NCBI RefSeq assembly: GCF_016428915.1
Contig: NZ_JAELTP010000018.1
Location: 1 to 64,000 of the forward strand
Source: Pandoraea sp. ASV26
Lineage (GTDB): Bacteria; Pseudomonadota; Gammaproteobacteria; Burkholderiales; Burkholderiaceae
Length of the DNA stretch: 64,000 nt
Reading direction: 5' to 3'
Shown: positions 46,308 through 54,464 of the stretch, one piece after another
Position numbering within the stretch: the stretch's first letter is position 1
Layout of the letters: each line of letters opens with the position of its first letter
The notes under the pieces: model-generated
The model's input: only the letters and a program-made list of their open reading frames with translations
Databases searched by the model: none
What the model was told of the DNA's origin: nothing
Position numbers and translations under genes: made by a program

Positions 46308-47481
46308 TATTTTCCTCTCTGATTTCGTTAAGTAACGGAATGGCAAGTAACTGTAGTCCGGATATGATTGCGGCGGCGCCAAACGCTGCCGGATACCCGT
46401 ATTTCGAGGCTATGGCGGCGCCCAAAAAAGCACCTAAGGGCATGGCGCCCCACGAAATAGTCCGGTATATGCCAGTTACTCGCCCAAGCATTTGGCTGGG
46501 TATAATTCGTTGCCTGTAGCTGATAGCAACCACGTTCCATGCGCTCAATGACGTTCCATAGAGAATTAGTGCAATGAGAACTAGTGCGCTGGATTGCGAA
46601 AGTAAGCAGATAATGGCAAGCATGAAAATTGCGCTAGATGCAAAGCATATTAAGGAGAACTCGCCGATAGTAGAAATCAACTTTGGAATTAAAATTGCGC
46701 CGGCCAGTGCTCCTAGTGCAATTGAAGACATCATTAGTCCATAATTTGCCGTTGTCATTCCTAGCCCGTTGCAGGAATCGAAGGCGTATAACGCAAAAAC
46801 CGAGCTCCATGCACCATAAGACGCCATCATTAGAGACCCGACTGCGAAGATCCCCAAAAGAGTTCGATGTTTAAATATTTTTTTGATTAATTCTATGGTG
46901 GAAGATCGGGGTGGCAGGGATCTGGGCGTCACTGGTTTATAAAAAATTGCAAATGCCGTGGTGGTGATTTGAATTGAGATTGCGAAAGTGACAAGCAAAT
47001 CTATGCTCGTAGCAAGAAGTACTCCAGCCGTAGCAGGGGCCACCAGCTGCCCCGCAACCATCTGTGTTCCGTACAGTTTCGCGTTGGCGTTAGGTAGATT
47101 GATTTTAGATCCTAGACTGGGGATGGATGTTTGAATCGCCACTTCTGTCGCTACGTCTCCTGTGGAAATGATTAATGAAATCAGCAGGAAGGCATGGAAC
47201 GTTAGTTGGCCATTGGATAACAAAGTTGCAAGTGCAAAAAGTCCAGACAATCTAATTAAAGCTCCGATCTGAATAACAATGTTGGGTGCATATCTGTCTA
47301 TTGCTACACCCACGATAATCGAAGCGGATAGCCACGGAAGTTTTGAGATCGCGACAGATACGCCAACAGTTGATGGCTTCGTCTCCAGAGCTATCGCGAT
47401 AATGGGAATTGATGCGCGGTAAAGTCCCTCACCTAGAAAGTTCAGTGCGGCAACTATCAAGATCTTAATAAGATTTTGCAT
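46282..47481 (-). CDS. MFS transporter (probable exporter)
   Basis: A 399-residue major-facilitator protein with about 12 hydrophobic segments. The family loop signals are in degenerate form (VGVAIDRYAPNIV in loop 2-3). The layout resembles the EntS-like and macrolide-efflux branch. Its ATG follows the stop of the ATP-grasp gene directly, with no intervening base, so the two are coupled. Export of, or resistance to, the cluster product is the likely role. Confidence 0.88.
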   Translation of the reverse strand: MQNLIKILIVAALNFLGEGLYRASIPIIAIALETKPSTVGVSVAISKLPWLSASIIVGVAIDRYAPNIVIQIGALIRLSGLFALATLLSNGQLTFHAFLLISLIISTGDVATEVAIQTSIPSLGSKINLPNANAKLYGTQMVAGQLVAPATAGVLLATSIDLLVTFAISIQITTTAFAIFYKPVTPRSLPPRSSTIELIKKIFKHRTLLGIFAVGSLMMASYGAWSSVFALYAFDSCNGLGMTTANYGLMMSSIALGALAGAILIPKLISTIGEFSLICFASSAIFMLAIICLLSQSSALVLIALILYGTSLSAWNVVAISYRQRIIPSQMLGRVTGIYRTISWGAMPLGAFLGAAIASKYGYPAAFGAAAIISGLQLLAIPLLNEIREENNEKKIHTR

Positions 47482-48414
47482 TTACGGCCGGTACGAAATT
47501 GATTTATCAATTGTGGAAATTAATCGGTAAATCAACTCTTCATAATTCCAGCCGAACGCATAACTCATTTGGGAAAAATTGCCTTCCTTGGAAAGCCCGG
47601 GAATCGTATTCACCTCAAGAAACCAAGGATCTTCCTCAGATAAAATGAAATCTACGCGAGCGAATCCTCTGCAACCCAAAGCTTGGTAGATTTTAAGAGC
47701 TTGATCTTTGAGTGTTTTTTCAGTCGATCTAGATATTTCTGCCGGGCAAACGTAATTTCGAGGTATTTTTCCGCTTTTAACTTCGAAGCTATAGAAGTGG
47801 TCTCCGTGCCGGGTCTCCAGCAAAGGGAGAGCCACGGGTTTATGGTCAATTTCGATGATGCCGACGCTGATGTCTTTACCTCGAACATACTGGGCAGCCA
47901 GGAAAACTGGGCATTCGCCGTGTGCCGAACTTTTCATCCAGTCCTTGACGTCGTCAGCGCTATTTAGAATTTTTGCTCCTTGACTGCAACCATTGGAAGC
48001 TGGCTTGACGAATACACGAGAGCCGAGAAGTTTATGCAGGCAATGGGGACTAACTGCTTCCGGGGATCTCAGATCGACAACTTGCGATCGGGGAGTTCGT
48101 AAACCGATACTTGTTGCAATTGCGTTGGCGAAAGGCTTGAAGTAGGCGGCCGCGCTGGCAGCGACCCCGGATCCTGAGTACGGAATGCGTAGCATGTCGA
48201 GGGTCCCTTGTAGTTTTCCGTCCTCGCCGTACCATCCGTGCGTGGTAAGAAACACGCACTCGACTTGCCTAAGCTCGTGAAAATTCAGGTCCGCTGCGTC
48301 AAGAATTTTATGATTGATGCCTAGGGATATGCAGGCTTCTTGCACATGCTTCCCGGAAAGAAGCGCACCTGCTCGCTCGGGACCATGACCTCCAGTAACA
48401 ATGCCTAGTCGCAT
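47482..48414 (-). CDS. D-alanine-D-alanine-ligase-like ATP-grasp enzyme
   Basis: A 310-residue ATP-grasp ligase. Conserved Ddl features are Glu13 in GGHGPER, HGWYGEDGKLQG (59-70), IPYSGSGVAASA (77-88) and the C-terminal EVNTIPGLS. Departures are clear: the usual D-K after the ASA segment is F-K, and the catalytic G-S-S-V-G loop reads G-C-S-Q-G (142-146). This makes a housekeeping role in cell-wall synthesis unlikely and a different dipeptide or amide product likely. It is the first gene of a four-gene operon. Two perfect palindromes lie just upstream. Confidence 0.88.
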   Translation of the reverse strand: MRLGIVTGGHGPERAGALLSGKHVQEACISLGINHKILDAADLNFHELRQVECVFLTTHGWYGEDGKLQGTLDMLRIPYSGSGVAASAAAYFKPFANAIATSIGLRTPRSQVVDLRSPEAVSPHCLHKLLGSRVFVKPASNGCSQGAKILNSADDVKDWMKSSAHGECPVFLAAQYVRGKDISVGIIEIDHKPVALPLLETRHGDHFYSFEVKSGKIPRNYVCPAEISRSTEKTLKDQALKIYQALGCRGFARVDFILSEEDPWFLEVNTIPGLSKEGNFSQMSYAFGWNYEELIYRLISTIDKSISYRP

Positions 48415-48427
48415 AATTTCCTCGTAT

Positions 48428-48446
48428 CTAGCGAATAGTTCGCTAG
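48428..48446. promoter_or_regulatory. Palindrome upstream of the ATP-grasp operon
   Basis: CTAGCGAA and TTCGCTAG form a perfect 8-base inverted repeat around TAG. It lies 13 bases before the ATP-grasp start codon on the minus strand, between promoter and gene. It is a good repressor-site candidate, or a small leader hairpin. Confidence 0.55.
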
Positions 48447-48465
48447 TCGAAAATCGAGGGGGGCA

Positions 48466-48482
48466 CTTTAATACTATTAAAG
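48466..48482. promoter_or_regulatory. Second palindrome upstream of the ATP-grasp operon
   Basis: CTTTAATA and TATTAAAG form a perfect 8-base inverted repeat around one base. It lies about 50 bases before the ATP-grasp start and overlaps AT-rich sequence that could hold the -10 region. Confidence 0.5.
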
Positions 48483-48641
48483 CAGATTGTTCCGCATAAA
48501 TGACGTTATCTCATTTGGGAATTTGCCGAGATTTTAATTTGTCCGCAATTTACGGTGGGTTATATTTTTTGAACGCAGATTGCACATTAATGGGGAGATC
48601 TCAGCTATCACTGAAATTCATTCGGGCGGATTTATGCAGGT

Positions 48642-49120
48642 CTGTGTTGCCCCCCCGGAAATACCCGCTCATGAACCGCGCCGGATTTTTGGGGGAGCTC
48701 CAACGCTTGAGACGGTTGGGCTATGAACAAGACGGTAAACAAGCTTCCCCGGAAGTTCGGGAGCGTGCAGTAGTATGGTGCGCGACCAGCGTAGCGAAAA
48801 TCCGTCGATGTCGGCAGCGGTCGAATCGATTGCACCAAGGATTGGCTGCACCAATGGATCAAGCTAGACCAAATGCACCGCAGAGAGCGCGAGCACCTCA
48901 AGGCGCTGGAGCGCGAGGTCGATGAGCTGTGTCATGCTAACGAGCTTCTGAAGGTCGCGAGCGCATTTTTCGCCCAGGCAGAGCTTAAATACTGAAGGCC
49001 TTCCTCGGTCGGCATCGCGACCCTTTCGAGGGCCGAGCCGATCTGCAAGGTCTAGCTGATTGCCTCGTTACGCTATCGACGCTATGCGATACGACGACAG
49101 GTTTGCGTTTCCAGTGCCTG
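48642..49120 (+). pseudogene. IS3-family transposase remnant (orfA and start of orfB)
   Basis: Pieces of an IS3 OrfA can be read with a frame change: SPEVRERAV near 48757, then IDCTKDWLHQWIKLDQMHRRERE, LKALEREVDELCHANELL and ASAFFAQAELKY to a stop near 48994. A shifted piece of OrfB follows (RAEPICKV, then SLRYRRYA) to about 49100. A TGTTGCCCCC-type end near 48642 could be the left inverted repeat. The element is dead. It borders the ATP-grasp operon on the side opposite the IS256 remnant. Confidence 0.75.
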
Positions 49121-49648
49121 GCAGAGATGCGACCGAGAATTTGAAATATTCGATGGTCGCCATAGCACTCATCACCGGGGGTGGAACGAGAATGAATGGA
49201 CATACCACCCACGCGGCGACAACGGTTTTTCACGCTGACAGAAAATTCGTGTTCACCCCTGCAGCGAAAGATCATTACTCAAGTAATGTCCTGGCATTAG
49301 GCGATGCCTTGGCTGAACAAGATCCGTTTCTGATCGCAGTCAAGGTTTCTTCGTCGGCGAAAGCGTACGAATTGAAAAAGTTGGCGGATTAGTATGAGCT
49401 TGGAGCGGTGATCCGGGAACTGAGTAGAGGATCGCTCCGGTTCGAGATTCGCTATGCAGGTCAGGCGGAAATCGGCCAGTTTCGGTCGCTCGAACTCGGG
49501 ACGTAAATCGTCGACAATCACGGCTCAACTATGAAGGATTGACCGACTGCAATGCCCAGCGAAAAATTCACGAAATACAACTGTATTGACTGAGATTTTT
49601 TAACGAGATAGTGCTAAGTTGTCGGCCGCCAAAAATTTGAAAAAAAGA
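49121..49648. other. Stretch without a convincing gene
   Basis: An open frame ends at 49392 with a plausible-looking tail (VFTPAAKDHYSSNVLALGDALAE). However, it begins inside the IS3 remnant, has no ribosome site, and matches no family I know. It may be a decayed gene fragment. The rest shows no clear signal. Confidence 0.35.
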
Positions 49649-50035
49649 ATGAAATGGACACCCCTGCCTCACGGTGAGAGGAGCTCGCCAAAGTGGCTCA
49701 AGACGAGCCTGACTTTGCTCTATCGTTTCTTATTCGGGCTTTTGGTGATAAGCGCGTTTTCGCTTGTTGTGGTGCATGTATTTGATATCCCGATTCAGTT
49801 CAATGCGATTCGGGTGGTTTCGCTATTCCTCCTTGCTGGTGGCCTGCTCTCGATCATAGACACATGGCGTACTTGGTTCTTTCATCTGGCTGGCAAGACT
49901 CGATTTTCTCCGCCGGTGCCATACGGCTACCCGGGATGGCGCGCCATCATCCAAGCTCAGTTTGTAAGCGGATGCTTCATAATTGGATTCGGTTTGCTGC
50001 TATTTTTATTTCATGACGCGCCGACTGGCGTTTAA
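49649..50035 (+). CDS. Small hypothetical membrane protein
   Basis: A 128-residue protein from the ATG at 49649; the frame also opens with TTG at 49619. It has three or four hydrophobic segments (near 18-45, 55-75 and 100-122) separated by short polar loops. No family is recognised and no strong ribosome site is seen. The AT-rich codon use fits the accessory stretch. Confidence 0.5.
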   Translation: MKWTPLPHGERSSPKWLKTSLTLLYRFLFGLLVISAFSLVVVHVFDIPIQFNAIRVVSLFLLAGGLLSIIDTWRTWFFHLAGKTRFSPPVPYGYPGWRAIIQAQFVSGCFIIGFGLLLFLFHDAPTGV

Positions 50036-50248
50036 TGAAATATTGGTCAGATCAATCGCGATCAATAAAAATTTAAAAGAATTTAGATAACCGGTCGTTT
50101 GCGTCAGATTAAATACCCATTTGGGGCAGAATGCAGACATCCAAAAACGGTTGCAAGCGGCCAGGAGAGTTCGATCGACGTAGTCGTTCAAAATGACGAG
50201 GATCACGGGCTAACGGAGGCTGATTCGTCTCAAGACGATAGGACATGA

Positions 50249-50274
50249 TGAAAGGACAAGCTGAAAGGACAAGC
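50249..50274 (+). repeat. 13-bp perfect tandem duplication at a lipoprotein start
   Basis: TGAAAGGACAAGC occurs twice in direct succession (50249-50261 and 50262-50274). The first copy begins inside the ATG at 50248. Removing one copy joins that ATG in frame to the signal peptide of the downstream lipoprotein. With two copies the frame is shifted. Confidence 0.85.
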
Positions 50275-50284
50275 GTTACTTGCC

Positions 50285-50746
50285 TTGGCATTGCTTTGCG
50301 CAGGATGTGCCGATATGAAACAACCGTCGCAAGATCCGACCGCGCTCGCAACCCTGCCTGCCGATCCGGATCAGGTGAACGTACCACAATGGGTGTTGGT
50401 GAATCTGACGCACCCTTCGGCGCTTTTCAAGAAAGTCGAGCTCGACTTGAACTCGATTCATAAAACAGCCGCCGGTGGTGTCACCGTCTGGAGCCGCGAC
50501 ACCTACATCGACGAGCAAGTCGTTTCGACGACGGAGACTTACAGAATTGGTGAAACCAGGTATCGGTTCGATTGCGCTCGCAAGCTGTTCAACATCGACT
50601 ATGTTCATACAAGGGAAGGTGATGGAGCATTGGTTCGATCACGCCCCACAGCGATTGCTACTCGCCGGACCGATAATCCAATTCCACCGAGGTCGTTGAT
50701 CAGCGCGGAAGCGGACCTCGCATGCAGCTACGCCGAGAAGCTATAG
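50285..50746 (+). CDS. Putative lipoprotein with disrupted start region
   Basis: The mature part is about 145 residues with no family that I recognise; it has WVLVNLTHPSALFKKVELDLNS and a Cys-containing C-terminus. The signal peptide is visible upstream in frame (LLALALLCAGC, lipobox-like). Its natural ATG at 50248 is out of frame because of a 13-bp tandem duplication. In the present sequence only a TTG at 50285, inside the signal peptide, or other non-standard codons could start translation. The gene is therefore either off or expressed weakly. Collapse of the repeat would restore MKGQALLALALL in frame. Confidence 0.55.
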   Translation: MALLCAGCADMKQPSQDPTALATLPADPDQVNVPQWVLVNLTHPSALFKKVELDLNSIHKTAAGGVTVWSRDTYIDEQVVSTTETYRIGETRYRFDCARKLFNIDYVHTREGDGALVRSRPTAIATRRTDNPIPPRSLISAEADLACSYAEKL

Positions 50747-51050
50747 AAAACGACAGTTTGCTATGCCCTCGTGTAGCACGCCACGATCTCGCATTGTGCG
50801 CTTTCGATCGAGAACTAATTTCACCCGTTGGTGAACATCTGTTAGCGGTGAATCTAAATCGCCCATGAGGGTCGAGAACAGGCAGTCGCTCATGACCGAA
50901 ATCGGCCAGCACCGGACCTCGACAAAGCATGAACTACTGGCAGTTCTCCTCGGACGTTGCGACGCTCAATCTGCGCCAGGCTGCGGGGAAAAATTGAAAT
51001 GATCGACTCCGGACACACCAGGCCGGTTTTGCGGGCCGGCCAAGGGCGAG
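50747..51050. other. Intergenic stretch of 304 bases
   Basis: It lies between convergent genes. A GGCCGG/CCGGCC hairpin near 51022-51042 may end the hydrolase transcript on the minus strand. Nothing else is recognised. Confidence 0.35.
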
Positions 51051-51971
51051 TTAGTGGGCCTTCAAGAATGCGGTAATCAGCTCGGTGATCTCTTGCGGCG
51101 CATCCTCGAAGCTGTAATGGCCGACTCCGGCGAGTCGGTGAACCGGCGCCATGGGAAAGATCTCGCTGAACAGCGGAAGAAAGTGTTCAGCAGCTAGCGT
51201 CCGATCGGCCTCGCCCCAGATGGCAAGCGCCGGCTTTGAGCGGATCGCGTCGAGTGCAAGCGCGTCTGGCACTTCGAAACGATGTGCCCCGATTGCGAAG
51301 CCCTTTGCCCAGCCAATCGCGCCGGCACTGTCGGTCGGCAGAGCGAAGCGCGAGCCGTAGGCGCGCAGCCACGTATCGTCAATACGCGCGTGGTTTTCGA
51401 AGCCGTTAAGCTTCAAGACACTCAGGATGTTGAAGCCGAGTTCGTCCAGCACGGGTTCGAGACGGCCTTGCGAATCGGAGCGGAGAATCCACTGGAACCA
51501 TGGCGAGACTGCGGCATTCGCGTTTAGCCGGTCGAATAACGTGCTTTGACCAAACGGCGTCGGGCCGTTCGTGCTGACGACTCGGCGAATGCGGTCTGGA
51601 TGCCGAGCGGCGAGTCCCATGCCAACGGGGCCGCCGAAGTCGTGCATGACGAGAGTGATGTCGTCTAAATCGAGCGCAAGCACGAGCTTTTCAAGGTTGT
51701 CTATATGATCCTGTAGCCAGTACGTGCGATGTTCCGGCGTCTCGCTCTTGCCGAATCCCATGTGGTCGGGCGCGATCACACGGTAGTCGCCCGCGAGCGC
51801 CTTGATCAGGTCACGAAGCAGGTAGCCCCACGTCGGTTCCCCGTGAATGCACAGGACGACCGCGCCGTCGGCAGGCCCTTCGTCAACGTAATGCATGCGA
51901 AAGCCGGCAACATCACTGAAGCGCGGCGAAAACGGAAACGTTCCGTCAAACGTGTCATTGGATGGTGTCAT
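51051..51971 (-). CDS. Haloalkane-dehalogenase-like alpha/beta hydrolase
   Basis: A 306-residue hydrolase from the ATG at 51971, which has AAGGAG upstream; the frame is open to 52010. The pattern HGEPTW (43-48), nucleophile Asp111 in MHDFGG and catalytic His285 in GVGHYS place it in the DhlA/DmlA-like branch, which uses Asp rather than Ser. I could not confirm the second halide-binding Trp, so dehalogenation is probable but not shown. It is divergent from a MerR regulator, which likely controls it. Confidence 0.82.
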   Translation of the reverse strand: MTPSNDTFDGTFPFSPRFSDVAGFRMHYVDEGPADGAVVLCIHGEPTWGYLLRDLIKALAGDYRVIAPDHMGFGKSETPEHRTYWLQDHIDNLEKLVLALDLDDITLVMHDFGGPVGMGLAARHPDRIRRVVSTNGPTPFGQSTLFDRLNANAAVSPWFQWILRSDSQGRLEPVLDELGFNILSVLKLNGFENHARIDDTWLRAYGSRFALPTDSAGAIGWAKGFAIGAHRFEVPDALALDAIRSKPALAIWGEADRTLAAEHFLPLFSEIFPMAPVHRLAGVGHYSFEDAPQEITELITAFLKAH

Positions 51972-52029
51972 ATGGGCTCCTTGACGAACGGACCGGCGGG
52001 AAATCCGCACGGTCGAAAGAGGTTAAACT

Positions 52030-52045
52030 TTGACATCGCTGTCAA
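52030..52045. promoter_or_regulatory. MerR-type operator between divergent genes
   Basis: TTGACA-TCGC-TGTCAA is a perfect inverted repeat in the 101-base gap between the hydrolase and MerR genes. Its position close to both starts and its dyad shape fit a MerR-family site. One arm is itself a consensus -35 hexamer. Confidence 0.65.
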
Positions 52046-52072
52046 GGTCAAGCGTATCTTTCGGGAGATGTC

Positions 52073-52441
52073 ATGCGTATCGGAGAACTGGCTCGCCGCA
52101 CTGGCGTCAGTGAGCGGATGCTGCGGTATTACGAGAACGAAGGTCTCCTCAATCCGAAGAGGACCGATTCGGGCTACCGCGATTACGGTCCCGACGAAGT
52201 AGACGCCGCACAGCGCATCCGCATGCTCACCGCGGCAGGTTTGAAGATCAGCAGTATCCGGCTGTTGCTGCCTTGCGTACTAGGTGAAAAACCTGTGTTT
52301 CATCCATGCGTAGAGGCGCGCGCCTTGCTGCGTGGTGAAGTCGAAAAGCTCGACGTTCGGCTGCGCGAACTCAGTGAAACGCGAGAAGTTGTTGCGAGAC
52401 TGCTCAATGCGGTCGACACCAACGAGACATTGGCGCTCTAA
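52073..52441 (+). CDS. MerR family transcriptional regulator
   Basis: A 122-residue MerR protein. The N-terminal winged helix (1-70) reads MRIGELARRTGVSERMLRYYE, and a coiled dimer helix follows (about 78-115). Two cysteines (in LLPCVLGEKPVFHPCVE) lie near the start of the effector region, but no clear metal site is formed. It is divergent from the dehalogenase-like hydrolase and shares a perfect dyad operator with it. Confidence 0.9.
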   Translation: MRIGELARRTGVSERMLRYYENEGLLNPKRTDSGYRDYGPDEVDAAQRIRMLTAAGLKISSIRLLLPCVLGEKPVFHPCVEARALLRGEVEKLDVRLRELSETREVVARLLNAVDTNETLAL

Positions 52442-52759
52442 CAGTTGCGTGGGTTTGAGTATTTGATGCACCGCCGCTGGGCGAGGCCGATCAAGTTGAC
52501 GTATTTCGATCGAGGGTGGAAGCAAATGCTTCGGATCACCGTCAAGAAATGTCTCCACGAACGGCCGTAATCGGGCGTGGTAGCGACGCTCACAAATAGC
52601 TGTCCGACGGCGGGGAAGGGTCGAAAGCCGCGATTAATCGCACCGCAGCGCGTTCGTCATTGCCTTGTCCACCCGACGCGTCAAACGGCGCAATTTCCTG
52701 CTTTTGCGGAGCACCGCCGACAAAAGTCAGTAGCTACTATCAGGAAGACCTAGGAAATC
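52442..52759. other. Stretch without a gene before the island boundary
   Basis: These 318 bases hold no open frame with family features. They end at the tRNA-Ser fragment and are probably the old chromosomal DNA downstream of the tRNA target, with some decay. Confidence 0.4.
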
Positions 52760-52817
52760 TGGCGGAGGCGGTGAGATTCGAACTCACGGAAGGGTTACCC
52801 CTTCGCTGGTTTTCAAG
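52760..52817 (-). other. 3' fragment of tRNA-Ser(UGA), island attachment site
   Basis: Read on the minus strand, the sequence gives an anticodon loop CTTGAAA with its 3' stem ACCAG. It continues with a long variable arm GAAGGG-GTAA-CCCTTC, a perfect T-arm GTGAG-TTCGAAT-CTCAC, the 3' acceptor strand, and CCA ending at 52760. The 5' half is absent: the preceding bases cannot pair with ACCAG. This is the usual product of integration at a tRNA 3' end. The orientation places the inserted DNA at higher coordinates, with an intact tRNA-Ser expected beyond the window. Confidence 0.8.
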
Positions 52818-53003
52818 TCTTACTGGGAAATCGTTGTGGGGGAAGGGGTTAGGGGAGGTTTTGCTTCGAAAACGGGGACGCGTGAAAAGCCGGAAACCCG
52901 CGTGTTTACTGGGGGTGGAAAACGGGTTGCGGAGCAAAAGTTGGAGGGATTTGGAGGCGTGCGGTCGGGAAACTTCCTGATTTATTGTCGCCACAAAAAA
53001 TAG

Positions 53004-53033
53004 TTGATGGGCGAGAATTTTTGTGAGTACAAT
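53004..53033 (+). promoter_or_regulatory. brnTA promoter
   Basis: TTGATG (53004-53009) and TACAAT (53028-53033) are spaced by 18 bases. Transcription would begin near 53040, only a couple of bases before the ATG at 53042, so the toxin message may be leaderless. Confidence 0.55.
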
Positions 53034-53041
53034 AAATGCCC

Positions 53042-53308
53042 ATGGATATCAGTTTCGACCCGGCGAAAAGTGACCGGAATGTGCAGGAACGGGGTTTGCC
53101 GTTCACGATGGCCCAAGACTTCGAATGGGACAGCGCGGTGATCGAAGAGGATGTTCGAGTCGACTATGGCGAAAGACGCTACCGGGCCTTTGGGTACATC
53201 GGTGACCGGCTGTTCGCATTGGTCTTCACGCCTCGCGCAGAAAAAATACACGTCATAAGTTTGCGCAAGGCGAATTCGCGAGAGGTGAAACGCTATGCCG
53301 AAACTTAA
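53042..53308 (+). CDS. brnT: BrnT family type II toxin
   Basis: An 88-residue BrnT ribonuclease-type toxin. The pattern is MDISFDPAKSDRNVQERGLPF, RYRAFGYIGDRLFALVFTPR and IHVISLRKANSREVKRY. The ATG at 53042 is chosen because family members begin at this point; an ATG at 53036 adds two residues. It overlaps the antitoxin gene by 14 bp, in the usual toxin-first BrnTA order. The family blocks translation by RNA cleavage until bound by BrnA. Confidence 0.92.
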   Translation: MDISFDPAKSDRNVQERGLPFTMAQDFEWDSAVIEEDVRVDYGERRYRAFGYIGDRLFALVFTPRAEKIHVISLRKANSREVKRYAET

Positions 53309-53636
53309 GCCGGGAACCGTCCTCCCTACACCGGCTGAGGACGTCAAGATCAAGAAGCAAATGCGCCAGGATCCGCAGAATCCGGAATGGACGAAGAAGG
53401 ACTTCGCCAAGGCGCGGCCTGCGAGTGAGGTGTTGCCGGGGATCGTTGGCGAGGAGGCTGCCGAGAAACTGCTCAAACCTCGTGGTCGGCCTAAGGCTGA
53501 TGTTACGAAGGAGCGAATCAACATTCGGCTGTCGCCGGAGGTTGTCGATTACTTCAAGGCGTCCGGTAGCGGTTGGCAGACGAGAATCGATGCAGCGTTG
53601 CGGCAGTTCATTGCAGAGCATCCTCACTTGGTGTGA
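53295..53636 (+). CDS. brnA: BrnA family antitoxin
   Basis: A 113-residue antitoxin with a disordered, charged N-terminus (1-65) that should wrap the toxin. A C-terminal ribbon-helix-helix follows (about 70-113; ERINIRLSPEVVDYFKASG). BrnA proteins bind the operon promoter as well as the toxin. It is coupled to brnT by overlap and lies just inside the island boundary, where such pairs often stabilise mobile DNA. Confidence 0.92.
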   Translation: MPKLKPGTVLPTPAEDVKIKKQMRQDPQNPEWTKKDFAKARPASEVLPGIVGEEAAEKLLKPRGRPKADVTKERINIRLSPEVVDYFKASGSGWQTRIDAALRQFIAEHPHLV

Positions 53637-53876
53637 CGGGAGCTGCTGAGCGGGGCCATCGATCCCGTCTTTTCTTGCGCATCAGCGACTCTCTCAGCCT
53701 TTGGACACCAATTTCGTCTTGGCGCTCGCTGTGCCCGCCCTGCACTTTATCCCAGCTACACTTGCCTGCGGAGCTGGCAGAACGCCGGCCACGCGTGTTT
53801 GTGCCTTAGTGATGTTAGGGCAGAGAGCGTGCCGCTATGAGTGAATGCCGCAGCGACGCGCAACCGCAGAGAGCAG

Positions 53877-54464
53877 TTATTCGTACCAACCTGTATCGTA
53901 CGATTGATACTGTTCGTTGTTGTCTGTCGGTCGGATAGCCCACAAGAAATTACTTCCCTGAACTTTGCCGATTCTCTGAGCAAACTCGTGCTTCACTTCC
54001 TTCTCGTAGCTGCGCTTCCCGGCATACTTTACTTCTCGTTGTCGATTGAACCAGGGCAGGCAGTTGTGACGCTCGATGAAGGCAGTTATTAAGTCAGCCT
54101 CGACGTACAGACAGAGGTCTGCGTCATTGGCGCGAACGCAGTCTGCAACTCGAACCTCGATTTCCGCGTTCGGAACCGCGACTAACAGGGCGGCGATCCA
54201 TTTCGCATGACTATATAAACGGCCTGCTGCATCGCCCTCGCCAATATAAATGACAGGCGAAAACTGTAGCCCGTAAGCAATCGCGACGTCCCCTTTAAGG
54301 CGGACCACGTAAACGCACTGTTTGGGCTTGTCGAGGACTGGAAACTGGGATTTGAGTCTGCGTTGGACTAAGGTAACTGCTTCGTCCACGGTAATGCCGG
54401 AAAATCCAAATCTGATCGAAATCGGTGGTCGCCAGCGGATATGGTTAGTTGTAACGGTGGCCAT
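53877..54464 (-). CDS. GIY-YIG-like nuclease domain protein
   Basis: A 195-residue protein. The middle part reads like a diverged GIY-YIG fold: CVYVVRLK (first strand), VIYIGEGDAAGRLYSH (second strand with Arg and His) and a later acidic CLYVEADLITAFIERH. No partner domain is recognised. The gene lies between BrnTA and a restriction cluster. A nuclease role in defence is possible, but catalytic competence cannot be judged by eye. Confidence 0.6.
   Translation of the reverse strand: MATVTTNHIRWRPPISIRFGFSGITVDEAVTLVQRRLKSQFPVLDKPKQCVYVVRLKGDVAIAYGLQFSPVIYIGEGDAAGRLYSHAKWIAALLVAVPNAEIEVRVADCVRANDADLCLYVEADLITAFIERHNCLPWFNRQREVKYAGKRSYEKEVKHEFAQRIGKVQGSNFLWAIRPTDNNEQYQSYDTGWYE

Noticed and set aside
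49060-49392. 110-residue open frame
   Set aside because: It begins inside the IS3 remnant, lacks a ribosome site and matches nothing known, so it is reported only as an uncertain stretch.
52660-52980. 106-residue open frame over the tRNA fragment
   Set aside because: It crosses the tRNA-Ser remnant and has no family similarity.
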